In this document: piece after piece, positions 32,094-39,952 of the stretch
Position numbering within the stretch: position 1 is the stretch's first letter
Layout of the letters: each line of letters starts with the position of its first letter
Assembly (NCBI RefSeq): GCF_025465275.1
Contig: NZ_JAODNK010000070.1
Location: 28,838-92,837, forward strand
Length of the DNA: 64,000 nt
Reading direction: 5' to 3'
Origin: Nocardia sp.
Lineage (GTDB): Bacteria > Actinomycetota > Actinomycetes > Mycobacteriales > Mycobacteriaceae
Notes under the pieces: model-generated
Databases searched by the model: none
What the model was told of the DNA's origin: nothing
Seen by the model: the letters and a program-made list of their open reading frames with translations, nothing else
Translations under genes and position numbers: made by a program

Positions 32094-33131
32094 TCAGCCG
32101 ATGGCGGGCAGTCGCACGACCTGCCCCGCGTAGGCCAGCCCCGCGCCGAAGCCGAGCAGCAGCGCCGTATCGCCCGCCTTCGCTTCGCCGGAGCGCAGCA
32201 ACTGCTCCATCGCCATGGGAATCGAAGCGGCACTGGTGTTTCCGGTTTCGACAATATCCCGGGCCACCGCCACCGTGTCAGGCATTCCCAGCGCGCGAGT
32301 CAGCGCATCGGTAATGCGACTGTTGGCCTGGTGCGGTACGAAGGCGTCGAGATCCTCCACACCGACACCGGCGCGGTCCAGCGCATCACGGCACGCCTTC
32401 TCCAAAAACGTGACGGCCCAGCGGAATACCGCGGTGCCGTTCATCCGGATGTACGGCCGCTCGGTGGTGCCGCCGCTCGCCTCGGCGGCCGCGACCTCGG
32501 CGAAGTACTGCGCGAAGTCCTTGTCCTGCTTGATGGCCGCGGTCTGGCTGCCGTCGGAGCCCCAGGCCACCGGGCCGATGCCCTCGACCTCGGACGGTCC
32601 CACCACGGCCGCACCGGCGCCGTCGGCGAAGATGAAGGCGCAGGTCCGGTCGGTGGGGTCGAGCAGATCGGAGAGGCGTTCGACGCCGATCACCAGCACA
32701 TTGCGAGCCTGGCCCGCGCGCACCAGGTTGGCGGCATTGGCCAGGGCGTAACAGAAGCCCGCGCAGCCGGCGGAGACGTCGAAGGCGGCGGTGTCCTGCA
32801 TGCCGAGTTCGGTGGCGACCACGGCGCCGGCCGACGGTCCCAGCACCATCTGCGAGGACGTAGCCAGAATGACGGCGTCGACCTGCTCGGCGGGAATCCC
32901 GGCGGCGGCGAGCGCGTCACGCGCGGCGGCGGTGCTCATGGAGACGATCGTTTCGTCGGGTTCGGCCCACCCGCGCGAGGCGATGCCGGAGCGGGTTCTG
33001 ATCCATTCGTCGGAGGAGTCGATGCGATCGACGATTTCGGCATTGGGGACAACCCGGCGCGGCCGGTACACACCGAGACCGAGAAGCGCGGCGTGGGCTA
33101 CCGGAGCGGCGGTGGTGATTTGGGCGGGCAT
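32094..33131 (-). CDS. 3-oxoacyl-ACP synthase III (KAS III/FabH-like)
   Basis: The 345-residue thiolase-fold enzyme has the KAS III triad: Cys123 (DVSAGCAGFCYAL), His267 (VPHQAN) and Asn298 (ETGNTSAAS). It condenses an acyl-CoA starter with malonyl-ACP. The sequence starts with a PAQITTAAPVAHAALLGLGV extension before the usual core. It is a stand-alone gene with no fatty-acid operon nearby. The divergent TetR gene and two identical palindromic operators in the 100-bp gap suggest it is switched by that regulator, so it may serve a secondary lipid or specialised product rather than housekeeping synthesis. Confidence 0.9.
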   Translation of the reverse strand: MPAQITTAAPVAHAALLGLGVYRPRRVVPNAEIVDRIDSSDEWIRTRSGIASRGWAEPDETIVSMSTAAARDALAAAGIPAEQVDAVILATSSQMVLGPSAGAVVATELGMQDTAAFDVSAGCAGFCYALANAANLVRAGQARNVLVIGVERLSDLLDPTDRTCAFIFADGAGAAVVGPSEVEGIGPVAWGSDGSQTAAIKQDKDFAQYFAEVAAAEASGGTTERPYIRMNGTAVFRWAVTFLEKACRDALDRAGVGVEDLDAFVPHQANSRITDALTRALGMPDTVAVARDIVETGNTSAASIPMAMEQLLRSGEAKAGDTALLLGFGAGLAYAGQVVRLPAIG

Positions 33132-33146
33132 GACATCCTCTCGATA

Positions 33147-33195
33147 TGAACCGATCGGTTCACAAGCATAGGTCTAACATGAACCGATCGGTTCA
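33147..33195. promoter_or_regulatory. Twin TetR operators TGAACCGATCGGTTCA
   Basis: The perfect 16-bp palindrome TGAACCGATCGGTTCA occurs at 33147-33162 and again at 33180-33195, 33 bp (three helical turns) apart. It lies between the divergent KAS III and TetR starts. The first copy is 15 bp from the KAS III start, the second 37 bp before the TetR start. Confidence 0.85.
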
Positions 33196-33232
33196 AGCAA
33201 GCGTTGGAGAAGCAGGGGTTGGAGGAACTTCC

Positions 33233-33814
33233 ATGACGGCGGGACCGCGTGCTCGATTGATCGCGAGCACCATCGCCACGGTGCAGGAGCACGGCGTGCA
33301 CGCCGCCGGGTTGAGTGAACTGCTCAAACGCAGCAATGCCTCGCGCAATTCGCTCTATCAGCACTTCCCCTCCGGCAAGGGCGAATTGATGGAGGCAGCG
33401 GCACGAATCGTGTCGCGAGTGGTGTATTCGCACGTCAGCCGGATGGCCGACGCACTGCCCACCGCGCCCTCCCCCGAACGCTGGCTGGACGAGCTGCTCG
33501 CCTTCTGGCGCACCGAGCTCGAATCCAGCGACTACCGCGCCGGATCCTTCATGATGGCCGCGGCGCTCGACGAACTGGATCCGTCCCTGCAATCGGCCGC
33601 CGGCCAGGCCTTCGCCGAATGGACCGCCCGCTTGGCCGACGGCCTGGTGGCGGCCGGCGTCGAACGTGGCGCCGCCTGCTCGCTGTCCGGATTGCTGCTG
33701 TCGGTCATCGAGGGCGCCATCGTGCAGAGCCGCGCCCTCAAATCCAGCCATCCCTTCGACGATGCCCGCAACCAGCTCGCAGTGCTGCTTCGCCACCATC
33801 TCGAGGCTCGATAG
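33233..33814 (+). CDS. TetR-family regulator, LmrA/YxaF-like
   Basis: The 193-residue protein has its HTH near residues 20-50 (VHAAGLSELLKRSNASRNSL, then YQHFPSGKGELM), where the Asn-Ser-Leu-Tyr-Gln-His recognition segment differs from most TetR genes in this window. The C-terminal part resembles the LmrA/YxaF subgroup (LLLSVIEGAIVQSRALKSSH). GGAGGA precedes the ATG at 33233; in-frame upstream starts fall inside the operators. It is divergent from KAS III and should bind the twin TGAACCGATCGGTTCA sites. Confidence 0.85.
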   Translation: MTAGPRARLIASTIATVQEHGVHAAGLSELLKRSNASRNSLYQHFPSGKGELMEAAARIVSRVVYSHVSRMADALPTAPSPERWLDELLAFWRTELESSDYRAGSFMMAAALDELDPSLQSAAGQAFAEWTARLADGLVAAGVERGAACSLSGLLLSVIEGAIVQSRALKSSHPFDDARNQLAVLLRHHLEAR

Positions 33815-33819
33815 CGACG

Positions 33820-34452
33820 CTATGGCCGCAGGACGCCGAGCCAGCGCCGGATCGGGGCACGCAGATCCGCCACACCGGCGGGCGTGCCGGCCGCGATCCC
33901 GAGCCGGGAGCGACTGCCGTACAGGCGGTCGAACAGCAGCCCTTCGAGGAGGCTGATCAGATCGTGTGCGGCCTGCTCCGGATCCGGTACGCCCGATGCC
34001 GTCATCAACGCGGTGGCCGCGGGCACCGAGAACAGGCAGCGCGCGAGGACATCGCGCAGGTCTTCGTCCTCCGCGGCATCCGCTGCCAGGGCATAGCGCG
34101 CGAGCGCATCGCGCCGGCGCGCGCCCAGCAGCAGGTCGAGTTGTGCGGCAATGAGATCGGCGGCGCGATCGATCGATACCACCTGCCGTTCGGCGGACCG
34201 CTGCGCCGTCTGGAATTCCCGCCGGGAGATGGCGGCGAGATGAATTACCGCCGCCCGCAACAGCTCCTGCCGGGTGCGGTAGTAGTAGGAGGTCGAGCCG
34301 CGGGCGATGCCGAGGCGGTCGTCGACGGCATGGTGGGTGACCGCGCGATTGCCGCCCGTGGCGGCGAGATCCAGTGCGGCGGCGCAGATGGCCTCGCGCC
34401 GGGCCGAGAGCTCACCGGTCGAGGTGGATCTGCCGTCGGCATCGCGAGCCAC
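33820..34452 (-). CDS. TetR-family regulator
   Basis: The 210-residue protein has a TetR HTH (ATGGNRAVTHHAVDDRLGIA, then RGSTSYYYRTRQELLRAAVI) around residues 30-70. The remainder is a helical ligand domain with AADAAEDEDLRDVLARCLFS. The GTG at 34452 is chosen because GGGAGG lies 4 nt upstream; the open frame extends to 34491. It converges with the previous TetR gene with a gap of only 5 bp between the stops. Its target is unknown. Confidence 0.82.
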   Translation of the reverse strand: MARDADGRSTSTGELSARREAICAAALDLAATGGNRAVTHHAVDDRLGIARGSTSYYYRTRQELLRAAVIHLAAISRREFQTAQRSAERQVVSIDRAADLIAAQLDLLLGARRRDALARYALAADAAEDEDLRDVLARCLFSVPAATALMTASGVPDPEQAAHDLISLLEGLLFDRLYGSRSRLGIAAGTPAGVADLRAPIRRWLGVLRP

Positions 34453-34665
34453 CGAGCCTCCCTTACGCACTGGTATCCAACAGACTTCCATTATGCCACC
34501 AACTCTATATTTGCAGAGGGGAGGTTTCGGGACCGTCGTACCGAATTACAGAAAGGCTGCACCGATTCGGCGCCGAATTGGCAAGCAGGCGTAGAGTGAA
34601 GGTGCTCTCGCGCCGAATTCCGCAGCGTCGCTCGGTATCTCGCGAAATCGACCCAGGAGGTCGAA

Positions 34666-35022
34666 ATGCCCGACCTTGGAGCGCCATTCCCGGATGCGCC
34701 GGTGTCGCCGTCATCCACCGAAAGAAACCAGGCCACGGAATCTTCCTTGGCCACAGCAATGTTCGCCAGATCCAGCGAACGCCTGGTACGCCAGCTGTTC
34801 GACGTGGGCATCGAATTGCATGAACTGCGGGATATCTTCGACCGCAGAGACTCTACCGAGTCGCAGGTACTCGCCGCCAGTGTCGCAGTCTCGGATGTGA
34901 TCGAGGATCTCGACCAGCTCATCCACGACACCAGCCGGGCAATGCTCACGCTTGCCAGCGATCGCTTCGTCATGACCGAACTGCGGATCCGTGGCCCGGT
35001 GCTGCGTAAGCATCGCCACTGA
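34666..35022 (+). CDS. Small DHp-like helical protein, copy 1 (paralogue pair)
   Basis: The 118-residue protein has a disordered, Pro/Ser-rich N-terminus (about 35 residues) and a two-helix core: SSERLVRQLFDVGIELHELR, then a second helix with VSDVIEDLDQLIHDTSRAML. The pattern resembles the HisKA_3 dimerisation helices of DosS/DevS-type kinases (VIQRLFAVGLxLQ ... VDDLDxxIxxIRxxIF), but the phospho-accepting His is replaced (Glu-Arg-Leu-Val) and there is no ATPase domain. A perfect AGGAGG precedes the ATG. A homologue lies convergently at 35047, followed by GAF-ANTAR genes. Confidence 0.7.
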   Translation: MPDLGAPFPDAPVSPSSTERNQATESSLATAMFARSSERLVRQLFDVGIELHELRDIFDRRDSTESQVLAASVAVSDVIEDLDQLIHDTSRAMLTLASDRFVMTELRIRGPVLRKHRH

Positions 35023-35046
35023 AATCGCACTCGCGCTACGGCCGGA

Positions 35047-35391
35047 TCACTCGCGATGCTCACCACTTTCGAGGACGAGCATCGCGAGATTGCTGTCGCC
35101 GATGAGCAGGTCCAGATCGTCCAGCATGCCCGTGACGGCGTCCCGGGCGGCGCGGCGGTCCAGATCGCTGCCAGTGCACTGCTCGAAAACCACACGGAGA
35201 GCATGCAATTGCAGTCCGACGTCGAAGAGGTGCCGCACCAGCCGGTCACCGGCGACGGCGAACTGGGTGTCATCGGCGGGCTCGGCCCGAGCCGTGAACT
35301 CGACACCGGAGGCGGACCGGGAAAACACCCGAAGGTGGTCGTGCCTGTCGAGGTCGGCAGCGCTGAGACGCGATGGCGGAGAGAGTGTCAC
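35047..35391 (-). CDS. Small DHp-like helical protein, copy 2 (paralogue pair)
   Basis: The 114-residue protein is a paralogue of the preceding one: AGDRLVRHLFDVGLQLHALR, then VTGMLDDLDLLIGDSNLAML, aligning without gaps across the core. It too lacks the phospho-accepting His and any catalytic domain. The genes converge, with stops 24 bp apart. The GTG at 35391 has a weak GGGTG upstream, so the start is uncertain. Its strand matches the GAF-ANTAR operon 237 bp upstream, and it may be the distal gene of that unit. Confidence 0.68.
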   Translation of the reverse strand: MTLSPPSRLSAADLDRHDHLRVFSRSASGVEFTARAEPADDTQFAVAGDRLVRHLFDVGLQLHALRVVFEQCTGSDLDRRAARDAVTGMLDDLDLLIGDSNLAMLVLESGEHRE

Positions 35392-35628
35392 GATCGCACC
35401 CGATTCACGCGGCGCGGTCGGGTACGAATTCTCTGTGCGCAGGAATTCGTTCGGGCGGTCGGAAATTCACGGTACTGCTCCACTTCGCGTCGGCTGGTGC
35501 AAATCGGTAGCCATGCCATACGCAAGTCGACCACCGAGGTCCGGAGCAGCCAGACGTGCGGTGCCGACTCTACTCGCGCTTGCTTGGATTCGAGGCATTC
35601 TCAGCGAGCCCTCGATATTGGCCGAAAC

Positions 35629-36366
35629 TCACTTCCCGACCCAGTGCTCGAGGATCATTTCGAGCTCGCGCGAGTGCTCCACCAGCGAACGAGATACGAC
35701 GGCCATCCGCTGGTTGGTATCACGGGAGTATTTGCGCAGCAGCTGGAATGCGGCGTCCATATCGAGTTGTGCACGTTCGGCGAGCATGCCTTTCGCCTGT
35801 TCGATGACCACTCGGCTGTTCAACGCGATGCTGAGTTGATCGTTCACCACCATCGAATCGGCGAGTATGCGGGCGTGCACGATGCCGATCGTGGCGAAAT
35901 CCGCGAGAGTCTGCCCGATACGCACATCATCGGATCCGAGCACACCCGGGCGGGTGGTGAAGAGATTCAGAGCGCCGAGACGTTCGTTGCGCAATCGCAG
36001 TGGCAGTGCGCAGACTCCCCGAAAGCCTTCCAGTCCCGCACGTTCCGCGAAGGCCGGCCAGCGTTGCGTCCCCTTGTCGAGATCCTCGACGAGGACCTGC
36101 TCTCCGGTCTGATAGGCCTGCAGGCAGGGGCCGGCTGCGGATTCCACCTGCAGCAGTTCCAGTAGCCGAGTCTCCTCCGAGGTGGACGCGAACACCTGTA
36201 GTTCACCGTGCCCGTCGGCGAGTAGCAGCCCGGCCGCGTCGATCGGAAGCAGCTCGACGCTGGTGTCGACGAGCTCCTGCGTCGACTCCACCGGGTCGTA
36301 ATCGGCCACCAGTGTGTCGACCATTCGAACCAATGCCGTGGTCAGCGCACTGTTTCGAGCTGCCAT
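35629..36366 (-). CDS. GAF-ANTAR transcription antiterminator
   Basis: The 245-residue protein has a GAF domain (about residues 10-165; ESAAGPCLQAYQTGEQVLVE and FRGVCALPLRLRNERLGALN are typical) and a C-terminal ANTAR RNA-binding domain (ALNSRVVIEQAKGMLAERAQ, then the LDMDAAFQLLRKYSRD and SRSLVEHSREL helices). ANTAR proteins bind paired hexaloop RNA hairpins to prevent termination. The ATG at 36366 has GAGGTGAG upstream. It is the third gene of an operon with a second GAF-ANTAR gene and an unknown protein. Confidence 0.9.
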   Translation of the reverse strand: MAARNSALTTALVRMVDTLVADYDPVESTQELVDTSVELLPIDAAGLLLADGHGELQVFASTSEETRLLELLQVESAAGPCLQAYQTGEQVLVEDLDKGTQRWPAFAERAGLEGFRGVCALPLRLRNERLGALNLFTTRPGVLGSDDVRIGQTLADFATIGIVHARILADSMVVNDQLSIALNSRVVIEQAKGMLAERAQLDMDAAFQLLRKYSRDTNQRMAVVSRSLVEHSRELEMILEHWVGK

Positions 36367-36416
36367 CCGCTGCTCACCTCTTCTCTCCTCAATACTGGAC
36401 TTGCCCCTCGCGTATT

Positions 36417-37193
36417 TCAATGCCCGGGAATCGATTCCGGATCGGGGTCGTACGCGGTCGGGAAGCGCAGCCGGCGGGCGACCACCGCACCCGCGATCTC
36501 ACTCAGGGTGCGACCGGTGGCGAAGGCGTGCCCGACCAGCCGGGCGTAGGCCACAGCCGCGCTCGAATCCAATTGCACGGCAACCATTCCAGTGGCCTGA
36601 TGGATCTCCCGCGCGGAGATCGTCTGCTCCCACCAGGGCCCCAGCGTGATGCCGTGGAGTTCGCGGCCGCCATCGCCCGGCGGGCCGAAGGCCGCCAGCA
36701 ACAGGGTGGTGATCACGTCCGCGATCCGGATGGCATCGCTATACCCCTGTACATCTCGGATAACCGCTTCGGCGCCGACCAGATCGAGAAATCCGACCCG
36801 GATCGCGCCCAGCTGCAATGGAATCGAACAAATCGACCCGATGGCCTCCGGTAGCCGGTCCCATTGGGCCAGCAGCGGCCAGCGACCGGCTGCCACGGCG
36901 CTCCCGAAATCCGGCACCCGAACGGGGCCTCCGGCGCTGTGTGCAGCCGGGCCCGGACCTTCACCGGTCGCGGCCTCGGCATCGGCCAGCCGCGCGGCCG
37001 TATCACCCGCCGCGCCGAGCACCTCCCAGCGGTTGCCCGCCATGGACATGGTCAATGCCGATTGGTCCACCGGCAGCACGCGAACACAGGCCGCGCACAG
37101 GCGATCACCGTGCACCAGCGCCGGATCTGGGTCGGCGTCGAGCTCGCGGAGAGTGGCCAGAAATTGCGCGACCGCGGTATGGGCCGCGCTCAC
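36417..37193 (-). CDS. Second GAF-ANTAR protein
   Basis: About 258 residues: a GAF domain (ACVRVLPVDQSALTMSMAGN, later EAIGSICSIPLQLGAIRVGF) and a divergent C-terminal ANTAR domain (TISAREIHQATGMVAVQLDS, then AYARLVGHAFATGRTLSEIA). The ANTAR core deviates from the usual EQAKG (IHQATG here), so RNA specificity may differ from the next gene. I chose the GTG at 37193; a GTG at 37241 gives 16 more residues but overlaps the upstream gene by 32 bp. The gene lies between the unknown protein and the first GAF-ANTAR. Confidence 0.85.
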   Translation of the reverse strand: MSAAHTAVAQFLATLRELDADPDPALVHGDRLCAACVRVLPVDQSALTMSMAGNRWEVLGAAGDTAARLADAEAATGEGPGPAAHSAGGPVRVPDFGSAVAAGRWPLLAQWDRLPEAIGSICSIPLQLGAIRVGFLDLVGAEAVIRDVQGYSDAIRIADVITTLLLAAFGPPGDGGRELHGITLGPWWEQTISAREIHQATGMVAVQLDSSAAVAYARLVGHAFATGRTLSEIAGAVVARRLRFPTAYDPDPESIPGH

Positions 37194-37209
37194 ACCTCGA
37201 TACCGCTTG

Positions 37210-37722
37210 TCACGATTCCGCCCTGCGGCGCTGTGGGGCACGCCAGCGCTGCGGGTCCAGCATGCGCAGGCCGCCCTCGGCGGGCACCCATTCGTTCAGG
37301 GCCCAGGCATCACCGCGCCAGTGCATGCGGTTCACCCAGGTCAATTGCGGCACGGTGACAACGCGGCCCAGGCGTAGATCCACCTCCAGCGTGCACGGTG
37401 AGGCGACCAGATAGCGCACGCCGATGGCCGAGTCCGGGGCGGGCAGCCGTCCGCAGACCTGGCCCGCGGCCAGTTCGAGGTCGGCGGCCATCACCATGCC
37501 GATGGGCAGCAGCCCGACCCGGTCGGCATTGACGATCACCGCCACCACGGTCCATTGCCGGAAGATATCACCGACGATGTCGTCATCGTCGGCCTGAGCA
37601 GTGTGTACGACACCGTCGGTGAGAATCTCCGGCAGGGGCGTCTGTGACGGGTCGCACGCGAGAACTCTCATCGCGCGCTCACCCGATCCTGCAGCGCCAC
37701 CAATGTTTTCGGTGCTGTACAT
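37210..37722 (-). CDS. Unknown protein upstream of GAF-ANTAR genes
   Basis: The 170-residue protein has a mixed alpha/beta pattern with DIVGDIFRQWTVVAVIVNAD and, near the C-terminus, VTVPQLTWVNRMHWRGDAWA, then LNEWVPAEGGLRMLDPQRWR. No membrane segment or signal peptide is visible and I recognise no family. AAGGGGG lies 4 nt before the ATG at 37722; a GTG lies one codon upstream. It heads the operon that carries the two GAF-ANTAR genes, so it could be a target, partner or co-sensor. Confidence 0.65.
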   Translation of the reverse strand: MYSTENIGGAAGSGERAMRVLACDPSQTPLPEILTDGVVHTAQADDDDIVGDIFRQWTVVAVIVNADRVGLLPIGMVMAADLELAAGQVCGRLPAPDSAIGVRYLVASPCTLEVDLRLGRVVTVPQLTWVNRMHWRGDAWALNEWVPAEGGLRMLDPQRWRAPQRRRAES

Positions 37723-37725
37723 CAC

Positions 37726-38024
37726 GCCCCCTTGCGCAGGTTCGAGTGACGATCGAACCGCCGGGGTCTGGAGCGGTAGTAATTCGGCCCACCCGGGGTC
37801 GCTGAAAAATTACGAGTAGGTGCGGGGCCGAACCTCGTTCATTCTATCGCTGTAGTGTGTACTCCGATGTAAAACTCGTTGTCGCACAGTTAAACTCACC
37901 ACACACCGGTCGGTATGTAGTTTCGACTTCCCCCTCAGGACTGCCCGGGTCCCCACCGCACCCGGTCCGGCCGCTGCGGGGAGGCCATTGGCTTGTGCGG
38001 CACGCAACGCGATAACTTGGACAG
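37726..38024. other. Intergenic region without a recognised gene
   Basis: About 300 bp between divergent genes. Only out-of-frame or overlapping open frames cross it. It must contain the promoters of the GAF-ANTAR operon and of the gene at 38028. No clear palindrome stands out. Confidence 0.5.
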
Positions 38025-38027
38025 GTG

Positions 38028-38618
38028 ATGAACGAATCCGTAGCTACGACGGTTGGAGCATGGCGTGCAGGTGACGGCGCTGCGGTGCCGTTCCGTGAGG
38101 CAACGGTGGCATGGGCTCTGGCCGCGCACACCGAACTGGCCGAAACCGCAACCGGGTATGGACATTTCGTCACTGTGAACGAGTTGGCCGAGCGCGTGCA
38201 GGAGGTGTCCGGAGTACACACCGAGGCCCCCACCCGCACCTGGATGGATGCCATTCTGCGCAAGGTGGCCCGGCGCTGCCACCGCGCGGGTGAGCCGCCG
38301 CTGCCGGCGCTGTGCGTGCGCCAGAACCACACGGTCGGGGACGCCTACAAGTACGTACTCGAGCTGGCCGGACTGCCGATCCCGGAGGATCTCGAACTGC
38401 ATGCTGCCTATGCCCGTTGGCAGTGCTACCAGTTCTACGGCGCCGCGATTCCGGCAGACGGGGGTGTGCCGCCGCTCACTCCGAAGGTTGCCGCCAAGCG
38501 CCGCATGACCATGACCACAGTCGTGGCCGAGGTCAAGCCGGAGCCGGTGCGCGCGCCGGTCTGCTCGCAGTGCTTCATTCAGCTACCCGTGGGCGGGACC
38601 TGCTACTTCTGCGCCTGA
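38028..38618 (+). CDS. Unknown protein with C-terminal zinc ribbon
   Basis: The 196-residue protein has a helical N-terminal part (VAWALAAHTELAETATGYGH, then FVTVNELAERVQEVSGVHTE, then RTWMDAILRKVARRCHRAGE) and a C-terminal zinc-binding module with two CxxC pairs, CSQCFIQLPVGGTCYFCA, ending at the stop. The middle carries conserved-looking aromatic residues (GDAYKYVLELAGLPIPEDLE). I do not recognise the family. An ATG at 38028 is one codon after an in-frame GTG; ACAGGT lies just before both. It is likely a cytosolic DNA- or RNA-binding protein, which is inference. Confidence 0.65.
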   Translation: MNESVATTVGAWRAGDGAAVPFREATVAWALAAHTELAETATGYGHFVTVNELAERVQEVSGVHTEAPTRTWMDAILRKVARRCHRAGEPPLPALCVRQNHTVGDAYKYVLELAGLPIPEDLELHAAYARWQCYQFYGAAIPADGGVPPLTPKVAAKRRMTMTTVVAEVKPEPVRAPVCSQCFIQLPVGGTCYFCA

Positions 38619-38649
38619 ACCACGCCGTACCGCAACCATGTTGGGGCGG

Positions 38650-38916
38650 TTAGGGATTGACGTCCCGGTCCGGCAGCGGGTCGGGCATCTCCTCCAGGGC
38701 GGCGATCTGGAGATGGATGAAGGCCGCTATTCGATGCCGGGCCGCCGGGGACAACCGCTCGATATCCACCGCTGCCAGCGGATTCGCACCGAGCGGTAGT
38801 GGTTCCGGTGGCTCCCCCTCGGCCTCCCCCGGAACAACCTCCAAATGAGGACGCTGAGCCGACATCGGAGAATTGGGTTCATCCGGGTCGGCGGCGGCGA
38901 CGGCTGTTCGCACCAT
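38650..38916 (-). CDS. Small protein of unknown function
   Basis: The 88-residue frame starts MVRTAVAAADPDEPNSPMSA and is Pro/Glu-rich, with a single likely helix near the end (LSPAARHRIAAFIHLQIAAL). I recognise no family. The ATG at 38916 lacks a strong ribosome-binding site; GGAGGGG lies 15 nt upstream. The frame is conservatively shaped but could be spurious. Confidence 0.45.
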   Translation of the reverse strand: MVRTAVAAADPDEPNSPMSAQRPHLEVVPGEAEGEPPEPLPLGANPLAAVDIERLSPAARHRIAAFIHLQIAALEEMPDPLPDRDVNP

Positions 38917-39009
38917 GTCGTGACCATAACCCCTCCGTGACCCGGGCGGGAGGCGTTGGCGCACTTGAGCCTTCGCAGTGCACAGGCTCTGGGGCGGAGG
39001 TAAAAGAAG

Positions 39010-39918
39010 TCAGACCGGACGGCTCGCGATTGCATAGAGATCGCGGGCGGGACCGGTGGGACGCTGCCCCTTGGGCCAGACCGCGCGCAGGGCCCGATTC
39101 AGATCCAGACCGGTCACTTCGGGCGAAACCAGCACTCCCTCGGCCAGTTCCCGCGCCACCGCCAGTGAGCTGAGTACCGCCGGGGCCATGCCGTCGGCGA
39201 CGGCGGTTTTGATGGCGGTGGTCGAGGACAGTTCCAATGCCACGGTGGGTTCCCAGTCCGGAATAGCGCGAGTCATGGCTCGCTCGAACGAGATTCGGGT
39301 GCCCGAGCCGGGCTCGCGGTAGATGAGCGGCGTTCCCGCCAGCTCCTCGGCGGTGACCGCACCGCCTCGCGCCCAGCGGTGTCCGGCGGCGACAACAACC
39401 ACCAGGCGATCGCGCGCCACCGGATGACTCTCCAGTTCAGCGGGCACCTGCGGGCTCTCCACAAAGCCGATTCCGGCACGACCGTCCAGCACTGCCCGCG
39501 CCACCTCGGCCGAATTCCCGGACTCCAGGGCAATGGAGGTCTCCGGCATTCGAGTGCGCAGGGCCATCAGCCATTTCGGGAACAGGTATTCGGCAATGGT
39601 CTGACTCGCCGCCACCCGCAGCCGCGAATCCCGCTGCACCCGCAGGGTATCGATGCCCGCGTCCAGCCGGGCGGCCGCATCCACCACATCCCGCGCCCAC
39701 TCCGCGATCAGCGCCCCCGCCGCCGTCGGCCGCGACCCCAGCGTGGTCCGTTCCAGCACCGGCATTCCCACCAGCTGCTCCAGGTACCGGATCCGCGAAC
39801 TGGCCGACGGCTGACTGATCCCGTGCGCCTTCGCCGCCCGCCCCAAGCTCCCCAGCTCGATCACCGAGAGCAAAAGATCCAGCGCGGCAAGATCGGGCAC
39901 CCGAGGTGATAGCGACAT
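39010..39918 (-). CDS. LysR-family transcriptional regulator
   Basis: The 302-residue LTTR has an N-terminal HTH (LGSLGRAAKAHGISQPSASS, then RIRYLEQLVGMPVLERTTLG) and a periplasmic-binding-protein-like inducer domain (SRLRVAASQTIAEYLFPKWL, VVVVAAGHRWARGG, GTPLIYREPGSGTRISFERA). The substrate-domain motif EPGSGTR resembles that of the CysL/CbbR group, in which it contacts small metabolites. The gene lies between the small protein at 38650 (minus) and a frameshifted HD-domain gene (minus); no divergent target gene is adjacent, so the regulated operon is not apparent. Confidence 0.9.
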   Translation of the reverse strand: MSLSPRVPDLAALDLLLSVIELGSLGRAAKAHGISQPSASSRIRYLEQLVGMPVLERTTLGSRPTAAGALIAEWARDVVDAAARLDAGIDTLRVQRDSRLRVAASQTIAEYLFPKWLMALRTRMPETSIALESGNSAEVARAVLDGRAGIGFVESPQVPAELESHPVARDRLVVVVAAGHRWARGGAVTAEELAGTPLIYREPGSGTRISFERAMTRAIPDWEPTVALELSSTTAIKTAVADGMAPAVLSSLAVARELAEGVLVSPEVTGLDLNRALRAVWPKGQRPTGPARDLYAIASRPV

Positions 39919-39952
39919 AGACCGATTCTATGTGCGGTCGCGGTGAGTGTGG

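Noticed and set aside
37810..38402. Minus-strand frames between the ANTAR operon and the zinc-ribbon gene
   Set aside because: Poor composition and overlap with the better-supported gene at 38028.
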